Part shown: positions 1 through 6,280 of the stretch, piece by piece
How the letters are laid out: every line of letters begins with the position of its first letter
How positions within the stretch are numbered: position 1 is the stretch's first letter
NCBI GenBank assembly: GCA_016763255.1
Contig: JAESUA010000339.1
Coordinates: forward strand, 1-10,482
Length of the DNA: 10,482 bases
Origin: Magnetovibrio sp.
GTDB taxonomy: Bacteria; Pseudomonadota; Alphaproteobacteria; Rhodospirillales; Magnetovibrionaceae
Direction: 5' to 3'
Made by a program: the position numbers and the translations under genes
The notes under the pieces: generated by a model
Database searches by the model: none
Told to the model about the DNA's origin: nothing
Seen by the model: only the letters and a program-made list of their open reading frames with translations

Positions 1-1400
1 CCGCATATCGCCAACGTGATGTAATAGAAAGTATCTTGACCCGACGCCCATTCAGCCGGCCACACGCCGAGCAAACCATTATCACCGCCGGTCACATCAT
101 CCCACTGGAATACCACCGACCACGCGATTTGCGCGAAGGCCAAGGTCAGCATGGCCAGATAAACACCGGTAAGCCGGACGCAGAACCAGCCAAACACCAC
201 CGCACCGACAAAAGCCAGGACCGGGGCGAAAATGAAGGTCGCCACCATGGGCATTTCAAAGAACTTCACCAGCAGCGCAACACCATACGCACCGAGGCCA
301 AAATACGCCGCATGGCCGAATGAGACCATACCGCCGATGCCCATCATCAGATGCAAGCTGGCGGCAAACAGCGCGAAGATGAGCACTTCGGTGGCCACGT
401 TCAAGGTGAAGTCATCGGCAAACATCGGCAGCAAGACGAGCACCAGCAGCACCGCCCAAACCCAGTTTCGCCCGATCACCGTCAACGGCGAGATGGGCCG
501 TTCGGTATTGCCCAGCGCGGTTCGCGGATGCGCCATCTCCTTGCCCAACAAGCCATAGGGACGAACGATCAACACCACGGCCATCACCAGGAACATCAAA
601 ACCAAAGTAATTTTGGGGAACAACAAGATGCCAAAGGCATTCAACTCGGCGATGATGAAAGAGGCCAAGAATGCCCCAAATACATTACCGAATCCGCCGA
701 TCACAACAATGACAAAGGCTTCGACGATAACCTGCAAATCCATCGCGCCATGCACCGCTTCACGGGGAATTTGCACCGCACCACCAAGAGCGCCCAAGAA
801 AATACCAAGGGTAAAAACACCGGTGAACAAGCGGGCTTCGTTGACACCCAGGGCGGATACCATCATCCGATCTTGCGTCGCAGCCCGGACCAAGACCCCC
901 CAGCGGGTTTTGTGGAACAACAGCCACAAAATACACAACACCACGGGGCCCAATACAATCAACATCAATTCATAAGTAGGGAAGGCTTGGCCAAAAATAT
1001 CAATGGCCCCTTCAAGGCCCGGCGCGCGACGACCGAGTAGGTCTTCAGGACCCCAGATTTGGATCACCAAGTCTTGGATTATCAAAGTCACACCGAAGGT
1101 CGCAAGAAGTTGAAATAACTCCGGCGAGCCATAAATGCGACGCAACAAAATGATTCCAAGAAGTGCGCCGATGATCGCCACCGCAATGGCTGCGGCAATC
1201 AACCCGCCCCAAAAGCCCAAGGCCCCGGACCAGGATTCCGTCATGCTGTAGGCCATATAGGCCCCCAGCATATAAAAGGCACCGTGAGCAAAGTTGGTGA
1301 TCCGCGTCACGCCGAAAATGATTGAAAGTCCCGACGCCACCAGGAAGAGCGAAGATGCACTCGCCAGGCCGTTCAGGAATTGGATAAATAAGAAGTCCAC
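1..1400 (-). CDS. Fused LivH-LivM type ABC transporter permease (partial, C-terminus beyond left edge)
   Basis: Inner-membrane permease of a branched-chain amino acid-type (HAAT family) ABC importer. The frame is open from a GTG at 1398-1400 to the left edge, 466 codons without a stop. Residues 1 to about 288 are a complete LivH domain: the N-terminus has IIFGVTRITNFAHGAFYMLG, and the domain ends in the usual LIVRPYGLLG. After a short linker (KEMAHPRTALGNTERP, about 288-303) the same frame enters a LivM domain with a hydrophobic segment, then HLMMGIGGMVSFGHAAYFGL and LTGVYLAMLTLAFAQIAW. I checked the codon phase at several points and it does not change. The GTG start is chosen because AGAGGG (1408-1413) lies 7 bases upstream and the protein begins as LivH proteins do. 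Normally LivH and LivM are separate genes; fusions exist but are a minority. It follows the binding-protein gene, so it probably carries the operon's substrate. Confidence 0.9.
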   Translation of the reverse strand, partial: MDFLFIQFLNGLASASSLFLVASGLSIIFGVTRITNFAHGAFYMLGAYMAYSMTESWSGALGFWGGLIAAAIAVAIIGALLGIILLRRIYGSPELFQLLATFGVTLIIQDLVIQIWGPEDLLGRRAPGLEGAIDIFGQAFPTYELMLIVLGPVVLCILWLLFHKTRWGVLVRAATQDRMMVSALGVNEARLFTGVFTLGIFLGALGGAVQIPREAVHGAMDLQVIVEAFVIVVIGGFGNVFGAFLASFIIAELNAFGILLFPKITLVLMFLVMAVVLIVRPYGLLGKEMAHPRTALGNTERPISPLTVIGRNWVWAVLLVLVLLPMFADDFTLNVATEVLIFALFAASLHLMMGIGGMVSFGHAAYFGLGAYGVALLVKFFEMPMVATFIFAPVLAFVGAVVFGWFCVRLTGVYLAMLTLAFAQIAWSVVFQWDDVTGGDNGLLGVWPAEWASGQDTFYYITLAIC

Positions 1401-1426
1401 GGGTTCACCCTCTATCTTCTTTGAGC

Positions 1427-1462
1427 GGATGGATTGGCCGACCGCAGTCGACCAATCCATCC
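1427..1462 (-). repeat. Strong intercistronic hairpin between binding protein and permease genes
   Basis: A 16-bp inverted repeat (arms 1427-1442 and 1447-1462) encloses a 4-base loop (1443-1446). The arms pair throughout except one position, which becomes a G-U pair in the minus-strand transcript. It lies 19 bases after the binding-protein stop and 26 bases before the permease GTG. No T-run follows on either strand, so it is not a classic intrinsic terminator. The placement resembles hairpins known after periplasmic binding-protein genes (for example malE-malF), which protect the upstream message and lower permease output. That role here is inferred. Confidence 0.75.
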
Positions 1463-1481
1463 AGACCAAATCAAGTCGTTA

Positions 1482-2687
1482 TCAGTTGCCACGCAACTTT
1501 TTGGTTTCTTCGACACTGGGGAGATAGTCGCTGCCGTCCTTATAGGACCAGTCGACCATAACGCCCTTACCGTCCTTCAATGCCGTCAGTCCGACATATG
1601 CGCCCATGGTGGATTGGTGATCCACGGTGCGGAAGGTTGCCGCACCCAAGGGGGTGTCGAACGAAACGCCTTCTCCGGCTTCGATCAAGCTGTCGGTTTC
1701 CAGGTCTTTGGCATTGGCCAAGATAGCGGCTGAGGCTTTCATGGTCGCATAACCAACGATCGATCCGAGACGCGGGTAGGTTCCGAACTTGTCCTGATAG
1801 GCTTTCAAGAACTTGTTATGTTCGGGTGTATCGATGTCATACCAAGGATAACCGGTGACCAACCAACCCACGGGGGCTTCGCCCTTCAAGGCATCAAGGT
1901 ATTCCGGCTCACCGGTCAGCATGCTCACCACTTTGCGGTTTTTAAACAGACCACGGGTCGTACCTTCGCGCACGAATTTGGTGAGATCGGAACCAAACGT
2001 GACATTGAAAATAGCATCGGGCTTGGACTGTGCAATGGCCTGCACGGTGGAACCGGCATCGAGCTTGAACAGCGGCGGCCATTGTTCGTTCACCCATTCA
2101 ATGTCGGGGCGTTTTTCGGACAGCAAGCGCTTAAATGCCGCAACAGCGGTTTTTCCGTATTCATAGTTCGGCGCGATGGTCGCCCAACGTTTGGCCGGAA
2201 GCTTGGCGGCTTCTTCGGCCAAGATACCCGCCTGAACCGTTACATTGGGGCGCACGCGGAACACGTATTTATGACCCTGGGACCAGGTCACCGCATCGCT
2301 GAGCGGTTCGGTGGCAACAAACACAATTTTCTTTTGCTTGGCAAAATCAGACACGGCCAAACCGATGTGGGAGAAGAACGTCCCCATCAACATGGTGACC
2401 TTGTCTTTGGACACCAGTTCGTTGGCGGCGGTAACCGCTTCACCCGGCTTGCCAGCGTCATCTTTAGAGATGACTTCAAGTTGCTTGCCGCGAATGCCAC
2501 CGGCGTTGTTGATTTCTTCCAACGCCAACTGCCAACCGTTGCGGTAGGGCACCGTGAAGGCGGGAAGTTTTGAGTAGCTGTTGATCTCACCGATCTTGAT
2601 GGTTTCTCCAGCCGAAGACATGCTGGGCAGCGCTGATGCGATCAGGGCACCCGTTGCGGCAGCGAGGAAAGCTCTTTTGTTAGTCAT
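1482..2687 (-). CDS. Periplasmic solute-binding protein of a branched-chain amino acid-type ABC transporter
   Basis: Binds the transported substrate in the periplasm and delivers it to the LivHM-type permease encoded just downstream. The 401-residue product has a Sec-type signal peptide (basic MTNKR, hydrophobic core, likely cleavage after SSA near residue 26) and then a Peripla_BP_6/LivJ-type body: ETIKIGEINSYSK, WQLALEEINNAGGIRGKQ, VSKDKVTMLMGTF and an RVRPNVTVQ stretch. The ATG at 2687 is preferred over one 15 bases upstream because GGAGGT (2695-2700) sits 7 bases before it and lies inside the longer version. The gene ends with tandem in-frame stops (TGA TAA). This family also binds urea, amides and aromatic acids, so amino acid specificity should not be assumed; an operon of ring-modifying enzymes suggests a heterocyclic or ring acid ligand. 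Confidence 0.9.
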   Translation of the reverse strand: MTNKRAFLAAATGALIASALPSMSSAGETIKIGEINSYSKLPAFTVPYRNGWQLALEEINNAGGIRGKQLEVISKDDAGKPGEAVTAANELVSKDKVTMLMGTFFSHIGLAVSDFAKQKKIVFVATEPLSDAVTWSQGHKYVFRVRPNVTVQAGILAEEAAKLPAKRWATIAPNYEYGKTAVAAFKRLLSEKRPDIEWVNEQWPPLFKLDAGSTVQAIAQSKPDAIFNVTFGSDLTKFVREGTTRGLFKNRKVVSMLTGEPEYLDALKGEAPVGWLVTGYPWYDIDTPEHNKFLKAYQDKFGTYPRLGSIVGYATMKASAAILANAKDLETDSLIEAGEGVSFDTPLGAATFRTVDHQSTMGAYVGLTALKDGKGVMVDWSYKDGSDYLPSVEETKKLRGN

Positions 2688-2694
2688 GTTCGTA

Positions 2695-2700
2695 ACCTCC
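2695..2700 (-). promoter_or_regulatory. Ribosome binding site deciding the start of the solute-binding protein
   Basis: GGAGGT on the minus strand, 7 bases before the ATG at 2687. It would fall within the coding sequence if the upstream ATG at 2702 were used, so it fixes the shorter start. It is among the strongest Shine-Dalgarno sites in the operon, fitting high output of a binding protein. Confidence 0.75.
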
Positions 2701-2729
2701 ATCTGTGGTCAATTAAAAATTTAGAGTTG

Positions 2730-3317
2730 TTAGCGAAGACCGTCGTTGCCTGCGGCCTCTTCATGTTTCAGACCACCAACCCTGGGCAGGGGGCGGCCGC
2801 TATCGGTTACACAAACGGCAACCAAAATTTCATTGGCGCGCGGGGCATCATTCAGCCGCACCTCCATCGCGTCGAAGTGTGAACGCACATAGGCGGCGTC
2901 TTTATGTCCCAACGGCACATCCAACGGTGTTCCCGGGCCGCCCATTTTTTTGGACGACGGCACCAAAGCCGCACCTTTATCAACCGCCTGACGCAACGGT
3001 GCGCCAAGCTTGGGGTGCAAAATGGCCGCGGCATGTTCCAGTTCGCCGTTTTCACCGACGATGGCGGCCTTGCCATAGCTTTGGGCTTGGTCCGGCGTGA
3101 TGCCAAGGGCCTCGACGCAACGCTGCCCCAGCACACCACCCAGCTCGGCACCGATCTCCATCAAATCGCTCAAGTCTTCGCTATAAGACCCGGCAAACGG
3201 ATTTTTGATCACCGCCACAGCGGCGGCGCGACGGGTTGCAGGCTCGATCAGCTTGCCCATTTCGCTGCGGGTTTCATCAACGATAACGACGATTTTTCTG
3301 ATTTCGACTTTGTTCAT
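2730..3317 (-). CDS. DUF1185 / 'amino acid synthesis' family protein, second tandem copy
   Basis: A 195-residue cytoplasmic protein with no signal peptide or membrane segment, matching PF06684 (AA_synth, formerly DUF1185). A solved member, BB2672 of Bordetella, was reported to have a variant of the Bacillus chorismate mutase fold; no reaction has been established to my knowledge. Visible family blocks are VEIRKIVVIVDET at the N-terminus, NPFAGSYSEDL (about 39-49), YGKAAIVGENGELEHAA (about 81-97), LVPSSKKMGGPG, YVRSHFDAMEV and a C-terminal GRPLPRVGGL. It begins inside the previous gene's stop (ATGA overlap at 3314-3317) with GAGG about 10 bases upstream, so the two copies are translationally coupled. 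The sister copy differs where this one has GRPLPRV (sister: GRIHARV), so the two have probably specialised or form a mixed complex. The function is unknown. Confidence 0.85.
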   Translation of the reverse strand: MNKVEIRKIVVIVDETRSEMGKLIEPATRRAAAVAVIKNPFAGSYSEDLSDLMEIGAELGGVLGQRCVEALGITPDQAQSYGKAAIVGENGELEHAAAILHPKLGAPLRQAVDKGAALVPSSKKMGGPGTPLDVPLGHKDAAYVRSHFDAMEVRLNDAPRANEILVAVCVTDSGRPLPRVGGLKHEEAAGNDGLR

Positions 3318-3898
3318 CGCAATCCATCCTCGCCTTTAATATCCGACGCCTTAAGGCCACCGACGCGGGCATGGATGCGGCCGCCCGTGGTCATCACCAA
3401 AATCAGCGCCAATTCGTCGGCGCGCGGTCCGTCACTGACGCCAACTTCCATGGCATCAAAGTGACTGCGCACATATGAGGCATCCACATGGGTGATCGGC
3501 ACATCCAGACGCGCCCCGATGCCACCGACTTTTTTCGTCGACGGGACAATCGCCTTGGCGTCGTTCAGCAGTTCGCGCATGGCATAGCCACCCGGCACAT
3601 GCCACAGCGCGCCGTGTTCGACCTCGCCGTTTTCACCGACGATGGCACCTTTGCCGTAGCCTTCGACCTGGTCGGCTGGGACGCCCAAAGCCGCCAAAGT
3701 CTTCTGGGCAATTTCAAGACCGAGCGGTTTTAAGTCTTCCATAAACGGGGTGATGTCCTCGACATAGGCCCCCGCATAAGGATTGCGCACGATGGCAACA
3801 CCGGCGGCACGCTTCAACGGCTGATCCGCGACGGGGCCGCCTTCATGGTGAATTTCCTCGACCGAAATCAGGATTTTTCGGACCTCAACTTGGGGCAT
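3314..3898 (-). CDS. DUF1185 / 'amino acid synthesis' family protein, first tandem copy
   Basis: A 194-residue soluble protein of PF06684 and a clear paralogue of the next gene: VEVRKILISVEE, NPYAGAYVEDI, YGKGAIVGENGEVEHGA, IVPSTKKVGG, YVRSHFDAMEV and a C-terminal ARVGGLK. Blocks kept in both copies (the Y-G-K and G-E-N-G-E-x-E-H stretch, V-P-S-x-K-K, and Y-V-R-S-H-F-D-A-M-E-V) are candidate active-site or interface residues. The start at 3898 overlaps the end of the UPF0280 gene by 14 bases, and a very strong site, TAAGGAGG (3905-3912), lies 6 bases before the ATG inside that upstream gene. The context (molybdenum hydroxylase, Hnr-like reductase, importer) points to ring or lactam catabolism rather than amino acid synthesis; this is inference and no activity can be assigned. 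Confidence 0.85.
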   Translation of the reverse strand: MPQVEVRKILISVEEIHHEGGPVADQPLKRAAGVAIVRNPYAGAYVEDITPFMEDLKPLGLEIAQKTLAALGVPADQVEGYGKGAIVGENGEVEHGALWHVPGGYAMRELLNDAKAIVPSTKKVGGIGARLDVPITHVDASYVRSHFDAMEVGVSDGPRADELALILVMTTGGRIHARVGGLKASDIKGEDGLR

Positions 3899-4796
3899 GG
3901 ACAGCCTCCTTAGACGCTAGGTTGATGAATTCAGGGGATATTGTTTTGGCTTGGGTCAGCACCTCACCGACGCTCACAACGCGACCCGACAACGACAGTG
4001 CTACGCCAGCGATCAATCCGCGTTCCACATAGTCCAGGGCCAGATGTTGCCCCCGGGCAAGCGCGCGTTCGATTTGATCGTTCGACAAATTTGTGACATT
4101 TACGGTGACCAGAAGCTCAGCCAAATCGCTATCCGGGCTCAGGTCTTGAGCGGGCTCACGGGTGACTTGCGCACAAGGTCCGGGATCGACGGCGTTGGCA
4201 ATCAGTGTTGCCGCGACATCAGCTTGCGCAGCGGAGCACGCCAACACCGTGACCGCATCAGCAATGCCAAGAGAATGGCTCCGCCCCCGCCAGCCACTGC
4301 TGGCGACACCGCGAACCGGATGATCATAGGTGATGGTGGTGGTCATATTGATTTTTGGATTGTGCACATCAGCAACGATCCCGACGCGATGTTGCGCACC
4401 ACCGGATAGATATAGGGCAATGTCACCGCCATTGTTGACGTAGGCTTTTTCCAGGCTTCGTCCGGCTGTCATGCTGGCTAAGATATAATCCGCAACCGCA
4501 CCGGCCACCGCCGCCATGGGGGTCACAAATTGTCCCTTGAAGTGATTTGCGGCCTCGACCATCCGATTGGCCACGGGCCCGGTGGTCTTCAAATTATGCT
4601 TAGAAACAGGGCTTTTCAACACTGCCAGTTCCGACACCAATTGCTCCAACAAGCCATCAAAAGCTTGCCGGGCTTGGCCATAGGCAGCATCGATATCAGC
4701 CTGCAAACCTTGCGCCCCAATGATTAAGTCAATGGGCCCAAGTTGCAGGTGAAGCCGCTTGGCATCCGGCAAAAGAGTGGCGAGGAATTGGGCCAT
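3885..4796 (-). CDS. UPF0280 family protein (ApbE superfamily)
   Basis: A 303-residue soluble protein of the UPF0280 family (COG2122), distantly related to ApbE flavin transferases. With the ATG at 4796, FVTPMAAVAGAVAD lies at residues 90-103, NNGGDIAL at 121-128 (the ApbE-like GGDI motif), SLGIADAVTV at 175-184 and AAQADVAATLIANAV at 189-203. These are the family's main conserved blocks, and the last two resemble the ApbE metal/nucleotide-binding end. The ATG at 4796 lies 2 bases after the previous gene's TAA. A GTG at 4817 would add seven residues and overlap that gene, and is less likely. The reaction is unknown; a flavin- or cofactor-related role is possible from the superfamily. Its place between an Hnr-like reductase and the DUF1185 pair suggests it serves the same pathway, as a maturation factor or as an enzyme. 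Confidence 0.82.
   Translation of the reverse strand: MAQFLATLLPDAKRLHLQLGPIDLIIGAQGLQADIDAAYGQARQAFDGLLEQLVSELAVLKSPVSKHNLKTTGPVANRMVEAANHFKGQFVTPMAAVAGAVADYILASMTAGRSLEKAYVNNGGDIALYLSGGAQHRVGIVADVHNPKINMTTTITYDHPVRGVASSGWRGRSHSLGIADAVTVLACSAAQADVAATLIANAVDPGPCAQVTREPAQDLSPDSDLAELLVTVNVTNLSNDQIERALARGQHLALDYVERGLIAGVALSLSGRVVSVGEVLTQAKTISPEFINLASKEAVHAPS
3905..3912 (-). promoter_or_regulatory. Strong ribosome binding site for the first DUF1185 gene, embedded in the UPF0280 gene
   Basis: TAAGGAGG on the minus strand, 6 bases before the ATG at 3898. It lies within the last codons of the UPF0280 gene, so the two reading frames share sequence. It is close to the full anti-16S complement and suggests high translation of the DUF1185 pair. 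Confidence 0.75.
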
Positions 4797-4798
4797 GC

Positions 4799-6280
4799 TT
4801 AAGCGCCTTCTCCCCACCTGAAGTTGGCTTTGGCCATCGGCCAGCTGTTATCACGATGATGCCCAACCGGTCGGATGCTCGTGGTTTTAAGCACCTCATC
4901 AAGGGGTATGATCGAGTCCATGTGACCACCCAAGGCTTCATAATCCGCAACCCGCATGGTGAATTCAATCGGCGCAACCAGGGCCGGTGTCGGTACATAT
5001 CCAAACGAGTTTTCCGGCATGGTGGTGACATCAACCATGTAAGTGATGCCGCCGCCCGGCCAGATGAAAACTTCCGCACCACCGCTGGTGACATGGGTGA
5101 GGGTGTCTTTCACCGACTTCGTCAACTTGACGGGGTTTTGCGTCACCCCGGCGCGCAAAGAGCCACCGGCACCGCCAATGAACAGCACCGAACACAATGC
5201 CGGTTCGCAGTTTTCCTGAATCAACTCGACCGTTTCCATCAACGCCTGCGGCATTGGCTTCTCAACCGGCATCAACTCATCGTTCAATTCGTAATAGCCG
5301 TAATGTTCACCGGTGGTGCTGACCATCAAAAGGGACTGGCCGGATTTTGCATCCTTGGCCTTAAAGTCATCCAAGATGGTTAGGGGGTCTTCGATGTTGG
5401 TGCCACCCCAGCCCGTGCCCGGTTTGGCAACGCCGAAATAGCGCCCCGGTGTCGAGCGACGGCCTTTGATCTTGATCCCCGAAGGTTCAACACCCAACAA
5501 TTTACCGGCTTGGTGTTCGGTCAACACGCCGGTGATGTGATCATCGACCACCACCACCTCATCGACATGCTTGATCCATTGGGTGGCGAACATGCCGATG
5601 GTTGCGGACCCACAACCGACCCGCATGCGGTTTTCTTTTTCACCGTTGATGATCGGTGGCTGTCCGGCTTCGACGATGACGCTAACGCCATCATCAATGC
5701 TCAGTTCGACCGCCGCACCGTTACACAAATCCAACAACGTCTTACACGTCACCCGGCCTTCGACCTTGGAACCACCGGTCAGATGTTCGACCCCACCCAG
5801 CGACAGCATTTGCGAACCATATTCACCGGTGGTGACATGGCCGACGACTTCGCCACCACAGCGCACGATGGCGGTTTCATGCCCCAGATGGCGGTCGGTA
5901 TCGATTTTAATTTTGACGCCGCAATAGCTGAAGATGCCTTCGGTAACCACGGTCACCATGTCGACACCTTCGACTTCGCTGGAGACGATGAACGGTGCCG
6001 GTTTGTAATCCGGATAGGTGGTGCCGGCACCGACAGCGGTGACAAAATGTTGATCCGATGAAACGATTTCGCCGCTCCATTCTCGTTCTTTGTTCAAAAA
6101 TGGAATCAGTTTGGAACCTTCTTCGTTGGCGCGTTCGACAATGGTCAAAGGATCAACGCGGGCCAATTCGCCATCGATATTGGCATAGCGGTCACACGCA
6201 CCGGCACGCTCAGCCTTGATGCGACACTGCACCGGACAGGCATCGCACAAAACGATCAGACCCTTTGCTTCGACAGACAT
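4799..6280 (-). CDS. hnr: 6-hydroxynicotinate reductase-like iron-sulfur protein
   Basis: A 493-residue cytoplasmic protein resembling 6-hydroxynicotinate reductase (Hnr, EC 1.3.7.1), which in Eubacterium barkeri uses reduced ferredoxin to convert 6-hydroxynicotinate to 1,4,5,6-tetrahydro-6-oxonicotinate. Its length is close to that of the family. Four N-terminal cysteines (C12, C15, C19, C29: CxxCxxxC, then x9 C) fit a [4Fe-4S] site. Further cysteines occur in SYCG, VRCGG and VGCGSATIG, and glycine-rich FIGGAGGSLRAG and WPGGGITYM could bind a flavin or substrate. It starts as TAATG, sharing one base with the molybdenum hydroxylase stop, with AGAGGA (6288-6293) 7 bases upstream. The neighbouring hydroxylase would make a hydroxylated ring for this enzyme to reduce. 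Family recognition is from memory of the sequence pattern. The true substrate may be another N-heterocycle, because nicotinate-specific partners such as enamidase are not seen. No ferredoxin gene is present. Confidence 0.75.
   Translation of the reverse strand: MSVEAKGLIVLCDACPVQCRIKAERAGACDRYANIDGELARVDPLTIVERANEEGSKLIPFLNKEREWSGEIVSSDQHFVTAVGAGTTYPDYKPAPFIVSSEVEGVDMVTVVTEGIFSYCGVKIKIDTDRHLGHETAIVRCGGEVVGHVTTGEYGSQMLSLGGVEHLTGGSKVEGRVTCKTLLDLCNGAAVELSIDDGVSVIVEAGQPPIINGEKENRMRVGCGSATIGMFATQWIKHVDEVVVVDDHITGVLTEHQAGKLLGVEPSGIKIKGRRSTPGRYFGVAKPGTGWGGTNIEDPLTILDDFKAKDAKSGQSLLMVSTTGEHYGYYELNDELMPVEKPMPQALMETVELIQENCEPALCSVLFIGGAGGSLRAGVTQNPVKLTKSVKDTLTHVTSGGAEVFIWPGGGITYMVDVTTMPENSFGYVPTPALVAPIEFTMRVADYEALGGHMDSIIPLDEVLKTTSIRPVGHHRDNSWPMAKANFRWGEGA

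Noticed and set aside
534..536. Separate LivM start at the in-frame ATG within the fused permease
   Set aside because: The AAGGAG-like sequence directly abuts this ATG with no spacing, so it could not serve as a usable ribosome binding site. No stop separates the LivH half.
351..1040. Plus-strand open frames across the left end, including one of 229 codons
   Set aside because: They are antisense to the LivHM-type permease. Their translations are rich in Q, H, N and R with no domain, as expected when hydrophobic membrane segments are read from the other strand.
1427..1462. Reading the hairpin as a Rho-independent terminator ending the operon before the permease
   Set aside because: No T-run follows the stem on the minus strand, and the permease is the expected next gene of the transporter with its own ribosome binding site.
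1818..2573. Plus-strand open frame of about 251 codons
   Set aside because: It is antisense to the solute-binding protein gene and has no recognisable motif or ribosome binding site.
2904..3464. Plus-strand open frame of about 186 codons across the DUF1185 pair
   Set aside because: It spans the junction of two overlapping minus-strand genes with clear family motifs; an antisense artefact.
5510..6061. Plus-strand open frame of about 183 codons
   Set aside because: It is antisense to the Hnr-like gene, and its composition (His/Asp/Gly-rich) mirrors the real protein's codons.
3885..6280. UPF0280 as an ApbE enzyme flavinylating the Hnr-like protein at a D-x-x-S/T-G-A-T site
   Set aside because: I found no such target motif in the Hnr-like protein. 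The nearest strings (GCGSATIG and HVTSGGAEV) do not match, so covalent flavinylation by the ApbE mechanism is not supported.
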